Shown one piece after another: positions 8,588-15,907 of a stretch of DNA of 64,000 bases; position 1 is the first letter of the stretch; each line of letters opens with the position of its first letter. Position numbers and translations under genes: made by a program. The notes beneath the pieces are model-generated. The model ran no database searches and was not told where the DNA came from. It saw only the letters and a program-made list of their open reading frames with translations. The stretch spans positions 124,001 to 188,000 of the forward strand of contig JAJZFA010000013.1 in assembly GCA_021805565.1 (NCBI GenBank). The letters run 5' to 3'. This stretch comes from Pseudomonadota bacterium. Lineage in GTDB: Bacteria; Pseudomonadota; Alphaproteobacteria; Acetobacterales; Acetobacteraceae.

Positions 8588-8629
8588 GGGCAACAGTAAG
8601 ACATGCCGGCGCATCGGGTGCTGTTGCCC
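8588..8629. other. Long-armed hairpin upstream of secB
   Basis: Perfect 9-bp inverted repeat GGGCAACAG (8588-8596) and CTGTTGCCC (8621-8629), with a smaller ATGC/GCAT stem inside the loop. It lies in the 240-base gap before secB. It has no T-tract, so it is not an intrinsic terminator; it may be an mRNA leader fold or a relic repeat. Confidence 0.45.
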
Positions 8630-8707
8630 TAATCGCGGTGGCAATCGCGCACCAGCCGTGCTACCGGCCCCGGCTTACAGATCGCCTGTCGCGGCGTGTC
8701 GAATGAT

Positions 8708-8729
8708 TTGCCGGAACCGGCAGTGTTTT
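8708..8729 (+). terminator. Terminator-like hairpin just before secB
   Basis: TGCCGG-AA-CCGGCA (8709-8721, tight loop) followed by GTGTTTTT. It ends 17 bases before the secB ATG, so it either stops read-through from the phosphatase gene or attenuates secB. The stem is short. Confidence 0.4.
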
Positions 8730-8745
8730 TGAAACGGAGTTTGTA

Positions 8746-9285
8746 ATGTCCGAGACCACACCCGCCCCACAAGGAACCGGCGTTCCGGTTCAGCCGCTGG
8801 TGGTCAATATTCAGTATGTGAAGGATTTATCCTTCGAGGTGCCGGGTGCGCCGCAAATCTACAGCCAGATCAAGGCCCCACCGCAGGTGAACATCAACCT
8901 GGACGTGCAGGCTCGGCGGATCGCCGAAGGCCAAAGCGTGTTCGAGGTCGCCATCGTCATTCGCGCCGAGGCCCACGATACGGCCGGCCAGACCAATGGC
9001 CAGACCAATGGCCAGACGAATGGCCAGACCGCGCCGGCGACGGTTTTCGTTGCCGAACTGACCTACGCCGGGGTCTTCACGCTGACCGGGTTGCCGGACA
9101 ACTCGGTCGAGCCGGTGCTGCTGGTGGAATGTCCGCGTATTTTGTTCCCGTTCGCGCGCAATATCCTGGCGGACGTAACCCGCGACGGCGGTTTTCCGCC
9201 GGTGCTGTTGCAACCGATCGATTTCGTGTCGCTTTGGCAGTCCCGCCGCGCCCAGGCCGGTTCGGCCAACCCGATCGTGGCCTGA
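8746..9285 (+). CDS. secB: Protein-export chaperone SecB
   Basis: 179 residues. SecB tetramers hold preproteins unfolded and deliver them to SecA. Recognisable: VNIQYVKDLSFEVPGAP at the N terminus, NINLDVQARRI, and the C-terminal block PRILFPFARNILADVTRDGGFPP, then LLQPIDF, essential for SecA contact and folding. Odd feature: in the loop before FVAELTYAGVF it carries GQTN repeated (about residues 82-95), encoded by a 12-bp tandem repeat, making the protein longer than most alphaproteobacterial SecB (about 160). Start ATG 8746 with CGGAG upstream. Confidence 0.97.
   Translation: MSETTPAPQGTGVPVQPLVVNIQYVKDLSFEVPGAPQIYSQIKAPPQVNINLDVQARRIAEGQSVFEVAIVIRAEAHDTAGQTNGQTNGQTNGQTAPATVFVAELTYAGVFTLTGLPDNSVEPVLLVECPRILFPFARNILADVTRDGGFPPVLLQPIDFVSLWQSRRAQAGSANPIVA
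8986..9030 (+). repeat. 12-bp tandem repeat inside secB
   Basis: Units GGCCAGACCAAT at 8986-8997 and 8998-9009, GGCCAGACGAAT at 9010-9021 and a partial GGCCAGACC at 9022-9030. In frame, each unit encodes GQTN. Near-identity of units points to recent slippage. Confidence 0.9.
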
Positions 9286-9326
9286 CGGGCCGGTCCCGGC
9301 AGCGCGCACCGAACCGGCGCGCGCTG

Positions 9327-10472
9327 TCAGTTCCGCTGGAACGCCTGATCGGAAATATCCGTCGCGGACACGTCCCCGGCGCTGGACGAAACCGCCAGAT
9401 GGCGGTCGTTCGGCACGGTCAGCAGTGTCTCCTGACGCCGGGCCCGCATACCGGCGACGAATGTTTTGCAGCCCCGGCTCCAGAGTTCGCCGATCGCGAA
9501 CTCCGCCTGGTACTGACCGTCCGGCAGGCCTCCGAACAACGCATGACCGCCCGGGGCCAGAAACACCGAAAGAGCGATACCGCCGCCGGTTCCCCGCAGG
9601 TTTACAACGGCGGGTTGGACTGTCTGGTTCTCGATTTCCAGCGACCCGTTGCCAGACCCGTGGCGTTCGAGCACTTCGCCATCGGCAGGGGTCGGACCCG
9701 CATTATAGCCGCAATAGGCCACCCGCGCGGCGGCAGCGTTGCCGGGAGTCAGCCGATCGGCGCTGACGAAGCCGTTGCCGCGATCGTCGGACAGGACCTC
9801 CAGCATCCCGTTTTGGCGGATCAGGCGGATCGCCTGAACCTGGCTGAAGGACGGAAGCTGGCCGGCCGGAACCAGCGTGCCGCGTGTGGGATCCAGGCGC
9901 CACAGCAAGGCCGGGGCAGCCGCTTGGGTCACATAGAAATTGGGCACGCCCGCAAGCCGTACCGGGGCCGGTCCATACAGCGCGGTGCGGTGTTCGGCGG
10001 CCGACAGCGGTGGCACGCTGGCGGCATTGGCCGTGACAGCTTCCTGGAGCCCCCGCGCGGGGGCCAGCAGATGCGATGCCGCCTCATAGACGCACAGGCA
10101 CAGAAAAGCAGCCAGCCCGGTCCACAGCATCGCCGGCAGAGTGAAGTAGCCGGGCGGCCGTACTGGTCCCGAACCGGGCCAGCCGGTTTGCGGCCGGACG
10201 GCGGCGTTGTGGACATCGGGCGGATTCGGGTCCGGCCCGACGGTCTGGGCCATACGATCATAAGCGTCTCGTCCGACCTGGTTCGACAGCACGTCGTAGG
10301 CTTGCTTTACGCCGACGAATGCGCCGGCATTGCCGGTCCCTGGTACATCCGGATGCAACAGCCGCGCCTTGGTCCGGAAAGCCGCGACAACCTCGGCCCG
10401 CGTCGCCGCCGGATTTAGCCCGAGCCGGGCATAATACCCCTCGGGGTCCAGTCTTGTTCGCGATGGCTCCAT
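9327..10472 (-). CDS. Membrane-anchored J-domain protein
   Basis: 381 residues. N-terminal J domain (about 12-75: GYYARLGLNPAATRAEV..., HPD in LLHPDVPGTG, then YDVLSNQVGRDAYDR) that would stimulate a DnaK-type ATPase. One membrane segment near 130-150 (LPAMLWTGLAAFLCLCVYEA), then a long periplasmic or membrane-distal region of beta strands ending in VPNDRHLAVSSSAGDVSATD. No Gly/Phe or zinc domain, so not DnaJ itself. The J domain being N-terminal puts it on the cytoplasmic face. Role unknown; monocistronic, divergent from the downstream MFS gene. Confidence 0.8.
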   Translation of the reverse strand: MEPSRTRLDPEGYYARLGLNPAATRAEVVAAFRTKARLLHPDVPGTGNAGAFVGVKQAYDVLSNQVGRDAYDRMAQTVGPDPNPPDVHNAAVRPQTGWPGSGPVRPPGYFTLPAMLWTGLAAFLCLCVYEAASHLLAPARGLQEAVTANAASVPPLSAAEHRTALYGPAPVRLAGVPNFYVTQAAAPALLWRLDPTRGTLVPAGQLPSFSQVQAIRLIRQNGMLEVLSDDRGNGFVSADRLTPGNAAAARVAYCGYNAGPTPADGEVLERHGSGNGSLEIENQTVQPAVVNLRGTGGGIALSVFLAPGGHALFGGLPDGQYQAEFAIGELWSRGCKTFVAGMRARRQETLLTVPNDRHLAVSSSAGDVSATDISDQAFQRN

Positions 10473-10540
10473 GGCGACCGGACGTTAGTCTATCGTCGCG
10501 CCGGGCGGAACGGTCAAAGCGGGCTAACGAGGCTAACTGA

Positions 10541-10714
10541 GGGCAGCTTCGGCCATGAATGCGTCAGCATGCCGAAAAAGCTGCCCGGTCAGACAAAGGC
10601 TTATCGCAGCTTCGGCCATGAATGCGTCAGCATGCCGAAAAAGCTGCCTGGTCAGGCAAAGGCCCCGGGGCTTGTCCGACGCGGTCGTCCGAAGCGATAG
10701 TTTGCCGGACAAGC
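10541..10714 (+). repeat. Dispersed palindromic element: two tandem module A copies plus module B
   Basis: Copy 1 at 10541-10586 (GGGCAGCTTCGGC ... GCCGAAAAAGCTGCCC) and copy 2 at 10606-10648 are nearly identical with a period of about 63 bases. Module B is the 9-bp inverted repeat GCTTGTCCG (10670-10678)/CGGACAAGC (10706-10714). It ends 7 bases before the Shine-Dalgarno of the MFS gene, so the hairpin would lie in its 5' leader. Confidence 0.85.
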
Positions 10715-10729
10715 GATCATGGAGAAAAC

Positions 10730-12139
10730 GTGCCCACGCACCGGACGGACGCCCTGCGTTGGGTGGCGCTGATTGTGTTGCTGGCCGGCGGCTTTTTGCC
10801 ACCGCTGGATTTCTTCATCGTTAACATCGCCCTGTCATCGATTCACGACAATCTCGGCGCCAGTCCTGCCGAACTGCAACTGGTGATTTCGGGCTATGCA
10901 AGCGGTTATGGCGTCTTTCTGATCACGGGCGGGCGCCTGGGCGACCTGTACGGACGCAAGCGTTGTTTCCTCGCGGGCATGGCCGGTTTCTCCCTGGCGA
11001 GCCTGGTGTGCGGTATTGCCGCCACCCCCACCCATCTGGTGATCGCCCGCATTGTGCAGGGATCTGCCGCTGCGGTACTGTTGCCACAGGTTCTGGGTTC
11101 CATCCGAGCACTGTTTCCAAACGAGCGCGAACTGGCCCGAGCCATGAGCGCCTATGGCATTATGATGGGCATGGCGGCTGCGACCGGGCAGTTCTGCGGC
11201 GGTGCGCTGATCCAGTGGAACCCGTTCGATCTGGGATGGCGGGCGGTATTCCTACTAACCCTGCCGGTGTGTGCGGCGACACTGTTCCTGGGCTGGAAGG
11301 TGGTGCCCGAAACCGGCGGCGGCAGTGCGGTGCGGCTCGATCTTGGCGGCGCGGCACTTGTGTCGCTGACCCTGGCCGCAACCGTGGTCCCGCTGTCGGA
11401 AGGCCGCGAACAGGGCTGGCCGGCCTGGGTGTTTGTCTGCCTTGCCTGCGTGCCGCTTCTGACCGCTGCGTTTTTTCGGTATGAATCCCGGCTGGCTCGG
11501 CTTGGTGGGATGCCGCTGGTGGATATGGCGTTGCTGCGAATCCCCAGCTTCCGCCGGGGTGTGCTGGTTGCCGCACTGTTTTTCTTTACCACCAGTTTCT
11601 ATTTGCTCTTCGGATTCTATCTGCAGGAGGGACGCGGAATGACGCCACTACAGGCCGGCCTCGCCATCGTGCCGTACGGGGGTGGGCTGTTCGTGGGGCC
11701 ACTGATCAGCGCTCCGATGGTTCGCCTGCGGCCGAAACTGCTGGCAATCGGCATGGCTGTTCAGGTTACTTTCTACACCGTTGTTGGGCTGCTGGTCGCC
11801 CGCGACATCGGCGGTGCGGCGCTGACCGGGTCGGTTTTTCTCGCCGGCCTGGGGCAGGGAATCGCGTTTCCCCGGCTGTTCGCCACCGTGCTGGGCGACG
11901 TGCCCCCGGCGCAGGGCGGGGTCGCGGCCGGAATTACCAACTCGGCGATGCAGATTGGTGCGGCGGTCAGCGTCGCCGCTATCGGCGGCCTGTTCTTCAT
12001 GGTGCTGGGAAACGGCAGCGGGGAACGTGCGTACGCTCATGCGTTTGCTATCGCCCAGTGGACCGCGACGGCCGGCCTGTTCGTGGCGATGCTGATCGCG
12101 ATCCCGCCCCGCCGGCAAATCGCCGCGCGGTTGCGCTGA
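10730..12139 (+). CDS. MFS transporter, DHA2 (EmrB/QacA-like) drug-efflux type
   Basis: 469 residues with about 14 hydrophobic segments, as in the DHA2 branch. Motif A GGRLGDLYGRKR lies between segments 2 and 3; the motif-C-like Pro/Gly segment follows (MGMAAATGQFCGGALI). It probably exports lipophilic compounds with protons. The start is GTG 10730, with GGAG five bases upstream; a longer frame reads through the repeat and is rejected. No membrane-fusion partner (EmrA type) is adjacent. Confidence 0.88.
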   Translation: MPTHRTDALRWVALIVLLAGGFLPPLDFFIVNIALSSIHDNLGASPAELQLVISGYASGYGVFLITGGRLGDLYGRKRCFLAGMAGFSLASLVCGIAATPTHLVIARIVQGSAAAVLLPQVLGSIRALFPNERELARAMSAYGIMMGMAAATGQFCGGALIQWNPFDLGWRAVFLLTLPVCAATLFLGWKVVPETGGGSAVRLDLGGAALVSLTLAATVVPLSEGREQGWPAWVFVCLACVPLLTAAFFRYESRLARLGGMPLVDMALLRIPSFRRGVLVAALFFFTTSFYLLFGFYLQEGRGMTPLQAGLAIVPYGGGLFVGPLISAPMVRLRPKLLAIGMAVQVTFYTVVGLLVARDIGGAALTGSVFLAGLGQGIAFPRLFATVLGDVPPAQGGVAAGITNSAMQIGAAVSVAAIGGLFFMVLGNGSGERAYAHAFAIAQWTATAGLFVAMLIAIPPRRQIAARLR

Positions 12140-12190
12140 GGCGGCGCTTCATACTTGCGGCACTGGCCGGTGAATGGGTATGGACAAACC

Positions 12191-12772
12191 ATGCGAACCC
12201 TATCCTCCGGCTATCGGATTCACCGCTATCTTGTGTTGTGTTGCGCGCTGGCCCTGCTGGGCGGCTGTAGCGCCGAAAATTTGGTCCGCACCTTCGGACT
12301 GACCCGCGACACACCCGACGAATTTACGGTGACAACGCGCGCGCCGCTGTCGATGCCGCCGGATTACAATCTACGCGCGCCCCGGCCAGGGATCTCGCGC
12401 CCGCAGGAAGAAAGCGAGCGCAAGCAGGCCGAGGAGACGCTGGCGCCGCAAACCGCGCTGAACGGCACGGTTGGCACAGCGAGCCCGGGTCAGGCCGCAT
12501 TGGTCGAAGCGGCCGGTCCGTCCGCACCGAAAAACATTCGGCGGGAGGTCGATCAGGACGCCCGCGCCGCCGCCGATGCCGACGCCAGCTTCGTCGATAA
12601 GGTTCTGTTCTGGCGCAGGCCACCTCCGGCCGACGTGCAGGTCGATGCCAAGGCGGAGGCGCAGCGGCTGCGCAAGGATGCGGCGTTGGGCCAGACGCCG
12701 AACACCGGCACAACCCCGATTATTCAACCCGCCAAACCGGGCTGGTTCAGCAGCCTGTTTTCCTGGCTTTAA
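12191..12772 (+). CDS. DUF3035-type lipoprotein
   Basis: 193 residues. Signal sequence with lipobox LLGGC (Cys 26), then the conserved alphaproteobacterial segment GLTRDTPDEFTVTTRAPLSM and PPDYNLRAPRPG that defines the DUF3035 group, a charged helical region and a C-terminal WFSSLFSWL. The group is sometimes likened to BamC/BamF outer-membrane assembly lipoproteins, but function is unproven. ATG 12191 is the last start before the signal peptide. A module A palindrome follows immediately. Confidence 0.8.
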   Translation: MRTLSSGYRIHRYLVLCCALALLGGCSAENLVRTFGLTRDTPDEFTVTTRAPLSMPPDYNLRAPRPGISRPQEESERKQAEETLAPQTALNGTVGTASPGQAALVEAAGPSAPKNIRREVDQDARAAADADASFVDKVLFWRRPPPADVQVDAKAEAQRLRKDAALGQTPNTGTTPIIQPAKPGWFSSLFSWL

Positions 12773-12817
12773 GGTAGCATCGGCAATCGCCGCGTCAGCA
12801 CGCCGATAAAGCTGCCC
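12773..12817 (+). repeat. Dispersed palindromic element, module A
   Basis: GGTAGCATCGGC (12773-12784) pairs with GCCGATAAAGCTGCC (12802-12816) around a GCGTCAGCAC-type centre. It begins at the base after the stop codon of the lipoprotein gene. The following 12818-13091 holds a GGGG/CCCC hairpin (near 12916-12938) and the A7/T7 dyad described separately. Confidence 0.75.
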
Positions 12818-13007
12818 GTCCGGACCGGCACGTAGAAGACCGGCTATCGGTAGCCGTTGGGTTCGCTTCCTCGCCATCCCTTGTACATGCGTCCTTCCGG
12901 CGACAATGGGTGAATAACCCCTGATCGCCGGGGGTTCAGGCGTCCCGCTTTCCCGGTGAAAAACTTAATCCATCGGTATTTCCGGCGGGTCGATTACATG
13001 CGCGTGC

Positions 13008-13026
13008 AAAAAAACCGAATTTTTTT
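13008..13026. promoter_or_regulatory. A7/T7 dyad upstream of the ribbon-helix-helix gene
   Basis: AAAAAAA-CCGAA-TTTTTTT stands out in GC-rich surroundings, 65 bases before the start. It may be bent promoter DNA or a weak hairpin with U-tract; no clear -35/-10 pair could be fixed. Confidence 0.3.
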
Positions 13027-13091
13027 CGCGTTGTGAACCTTCTCTTAATAAATTCCTGTTCTTCTCCCCTCCGGCAATTAGGAGGTGGCCA

Positions 13092-13391
13092 ATGACTGTC
13101 AGTCGTCTAGTCAACCGAAACGTGGTCGCGGAGCGCGGCCGGACCAGCATGCGGCTGGAACCCGAGCTCTGGGATTTGCTGAATGAGATATGCGAACGCG
13201 AAGCGCAGGATATCAGTGCCCTGGTCCGCCAGATCGAAGCCGCTGGGCACACAGGAGGCCGTACCAGCGCGGTTCGGGTCTATATCGCCTCTTACTTCTA
13301 CGCGGCGGTGACGGAAGTCGGCCATGCGGGGGCCGGTCACGGTCCGCTTCTGCGCCGGCTTCCCCAGGAACTGGCCCGTTCCGCCGCCTGA
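13092..13391 (+). CDS. Ribbon-helix-helix domain protein
   Basis: 99 residues resembling the RHH_4 family: a basic N-terminal strand (LVNRNVVAERGRTSMRLEPE), then two helices (WDLLNEICEREAQDISALVR). Such proteins bind DNA as dimers; the alphaproteobacterial group is otherwise uncharacterised. ATG 13092 has an excellent GGAGG seven bases upstream. Stands alone, convergent to ccmI; no antitoxin-toxin partner is visible. Confidence 0.78.
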   Translation: MTVSRLVNRNVVAERGRTSMRLEPELWDLLNEICEREAQDISALVRQIEAAGHTGGRTSAVRVYIASYFYAAVTEVGHAGAGHGPLLRRLPQELARSAA

Positions 13392-13468
13392 ATTCTGTCC
13401 CGCGGAAAAATCCGCGTTTCGTCCGGCCGACCCCGCAAGTGCCAGCAAAATGATGGTCTTGCGGCCCC

Positions 13469-14851
13469 TTACGGTTTGGACAGCGGCTTGGGCAGCGTAT
13501 CCAGCGCCGACTGTATCGCTTTCGCCTCGTCGCCGCCGGGCGGCACCTTCGCCAGCAGTCTGCCCCAGTATAGCCTCGCCTCATCGGCGTGCGCATCCTG
13601 TGCCGCAACCATTCCAAGATACCACAATACCAAAGGCTGCTCCGGATCGATTGCCTCTACCCGCTTGAGCAAGGCGATCGCCCGAGGCGGCACTTGAGCG
13701 GATGGCGTTTGGTTGCCTAGCAGCGCTCCGATTTCTTGCAATGGGATCGACATGTCGTCCGGTTTCAGCCTCGCAGCCCGGTCATAAGCATCCGCCGCGT
13801 CATCTGGCCGGTGTAGCACCGCATAGGCTTTGCCCAGCCGTAGCCAGCCTTCCAGATTAGACGGATCGGCGGCCTGTTTTGCCGCTAACTGCGCCACCAT
13901 GCCTTCGATCATCGCCTGTTTCCGGTCGTCCGGCATGGCGGCGGCGTCGGCCATGGCCTTCGCGTCAGGACCGGGCGTCTGTAGGGGCGGTGTTCCTGGC
14001 GCCAGCGCGGGCACCGGAACGCCGGCGGCCTTCGCGGCTTCGGCAATTTTCTGTCCAAGCTGGGCGCGCAGCGGCGAATCGGCGGGCATCTGCGCCAGCA
14101 CGGCCTGAAATCCGGCGATGGCCTTGTCCGGCTCGCCTGCCTGCATGGCGGCGACGGCGAGATAATAATGCGCGATGCCGCTGTTGGGATCGGCTTTCAG
14201 CACCTGTTGGAAGGCAGCTTCGGCTGCCGGGGTGACGGTGCCTGCGGCGGCCATGACCATGATCTCGCCATGGTCGCCCAGAACGTCCGGGTCTGACTGT
14301 CCGAGGTCGATGGCATGACGGTAGGCGTTTTCTGCCTTGTCCCACTGCCGCAACGTCGCCAGGCTGCGGCCATACAGCAGCCAGCCCGACGCATCCGATG
14401 GGTTTTGCTTCAGCTTCGCGGCCAGGGTGTCCGCCGCCTGCTGTAACGACGACTCCCCGGTGTCGCCGGCCATTGCCGCGGTTTGTGCCGAATAGGGCTC
14501 ATCCGGGATGCCCGGCGCACCGAGCCAGAGGTAGCCGGAGACCGATCCGGCGGCGATGACGACGAAGACGATCGCGGCCACGACCGGGCTGCGCGATAAC
14601 CGAACCGGCGCGGCGGCCTGCCTGCCGGCGGCCAACAGGCGGCGCTGGATTTCCAACCGGGCGGCATCGGCCTCGGTTGGGGTGATCAGGCCGCGGGCAA
14701 CGTCGCGGTCGAGTTCCTCCAGTTGATCGCGATACACCGCTCGGTCGAACACCGCCCGTTCGGGGACGGGCCGGCTGCCGCGCAGCAGCGGCGACAGGAT
14801 CGGCAGCAGCGCGAGGAACGCGAGCAGCGCCAGCAAAAACGGCAGGATCAA
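13469..14851 (-). CDS. ccmI: Cytochrome c-type biogenesis protein CcmI (CycH-like)
   Basis: 460 residues. Two membrane segments (residues 2-20 and about 100-120) enclose a cytoplasmic helical domain (RAVYRDQLEELDRDVARGLI); the C-terminal periplasmic part has TPR units (GWLLYGRSLATLRQWDKAE; GWLRLGKAYAVLHRPDDAA) and binds apocytochrome c for delivery to CcmF/H. I take TTG 14851 as start because it overlaps the ccmH stop as TTGA and directly opens the first membrane segment. Confidence 0.9.
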   Translation of the reverse strand: MILPFLLALLAFLALLPILSPLLRGSRPVPERAVFDRAVYRDQLEELDRDVARGLITPTEADAARLEIQRRLLAAGRQAAAPVRLSRSPVVAAIVFVVIAAGSVSGYLWLGAPGIPDEPYSAQTAAMAGDTGESSLQQAADTLAAKLKQNPSDASGWLLYGRSLATLRQWDKAENAYRHAIDLGQSDPDVLGDHGEIMVMAAAGTVTPAAEAAFQQVLKADPNSGIAHYYLAVAAMQAGEPDKAIAGFQAVLAQMPADSPLRAQLGQKIAEAAKAAGVPVPALAPGTPPLQTPGPDAKAMADAAAMPDDRKQAMIEGMVAQLAAKQAADPSNLEGWLRLGKAYAVLHRPDDAADAYDRAARLKPDDMSIPLQEIGALLGNQTPSAQVPPRAIALLKRVEAIDPEQPLVLWYLGMVAAQDAHADEARLYWGRLLAKVPPGGDEAKAIQSALDTLPKPLSKP

Positions 14852-15327
14852 CCGTCTGTCTCCCGCATCAGGCGTTGCAGGCGGCTGGTTTCCTCGGCGT
14901 TGAGCGGGGCGGTTTCGGATTCCGGCGCGGTTTGGCGCCGCCGCAGCCAGAGCAGGGAACCGGCCAGAGCGGCCACGACGAGCAACGGCGGGCCATACCA
15001 CAGGACATAGGTCGCCGGTTCGACGGGGGGCCGCAGCAGGACGAAGGCTCCGTACCGGTTCACCACGGATTGGACGGTTTGGGCGTCGGTGTCGCCGGCG
15101 GTCAGGCGCTGGCGGACGAAAATACGGATGTCGTGGGCCAGATCGGCGCCGGATTCGTCGATGGACTCGTTCTGGCACACGAGGCAGCGGAGTTGTCCGC
15201 TAATGCCGCGGGCGCGCGCTTCCAGCGTTGGGTCGGCAAGGCGTTCGCGCGGTTCGACCGCCCAGGCGGCGCATCCGGCGAACACCAGCAGGAGGGTTAT
15301 AAGCGCAATCCGGGTTCGCATTTTCAT
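14848..15327 (-). CDS. ccmH: Cytochrome c-type biogenesis protein CcmH
   Basis: 159 residues. Signal/anchor at the N terminus, the redox motif LRCLVCQN (Cys 48 and 51) that reduces apocytochrome heme-binding cysteines, a three-helix domain, and a C-terminal membrane anchor followed by RRRQ. Works with CcmF and CcmG in the periplasm. ATG 15327 overlaps the ccmG stop as ATGA; the stop overlaps ccmI. Confidence 0.95.
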   Translation of the reverse strand: MKMRTRIALITLLLVFAGCAAWAVEPRERLADPTLEARARGISGQLRCLVCQNESIDESGADLAHDIRIFVRQRLTAGDTDAQTVQSVVNRYGAFVLLRPPVEPATYVLWYGPPLLVVAALAGSLLWLRRRQTAPESETAPLNAEETSRLQRLMRETDG

Positions 15328-15860
15328 GACTGGCCGAGCTGCTTGAGCAGGGGGAGCAGTTCCTGGTCCACGGTTTCGGCGGTCAAGGGGCCGACGAAGC
15401 GCTTGCGGATAATGCCGCCGGCGTCGATCACGTAGGTTTCCGGGACGCCATAAACGCCGAAATCGAGTCCGGTTCGTCCATCGCGATCCATACCGGCCAG
15501 ACGATACGGATCGCCGTAGGTGGCCAGCAGGCGGGTTCCGTCCTCCGGCTTGTCTTTGTAGTCGATCCCGTACAGCGGTATGCGGTTTTGCTGTGCCAGC
15601 CGCATCAGCAACGGATGTTCGATCCGGCAGGGCACGCACCAGGACGCAAAAAAATTGATAACGACGGGATGACCCTTCAGGGCGTTCAGCGCCAGAGGCG
15701 CGCTGTCGCCCAGGCCTGGCAGCTCGAACGCCGGGGCGGGTTTTTCGATCATGGCCGAGGGCAGTTCGTGGATGTCGCGGCCGGGGCGCAGGGACAAGGC
15801 GAAATACGCCGCCAGCACCAGGAACAGCGCCAGCGGCAGAAGATAGAAGATGCGTTTCAC
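15324..15860 (-). CDS. ccmG: Thiol:disulfide interchange protein CcmG/DsbE
   Basis: 178 residues. N-terminal anchor, then a periplasmic thioredoxin fold with WCVPC (74-78) and the cis-Pro loop GVPETYVID. It keeps CcmH and apocytochrome c reduced, fed by a DsbD/CcdA protein not in the window. GTG start at 15860; 47 bases separate it from ccmF, containing short GGCGAATA/GGCGAACA iterations. Confidence 0.95.
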   Translation of the reverse strand: MKRIFYLLPLALFLVLAAYFALSLRPGRDIHELPSAMIEKPAPAFELPGLGDSAPLALNALKGHPVVINFFASWCVPCRIEHPLLMRLAQQNRIPLYGIDYKDKPEDGTRLLATYGDPYRLAGMDRDGRTGLDFGVYGVPETYVIDAGGIIRKRFVGPLTAETVDQELLPLLKQLGQS

Positions 15861-15907
15861 TGTGTGTTTGCCCGCCGCCTGTTCGCCAGCCGTCTATTCG
15901 CCGCCAC

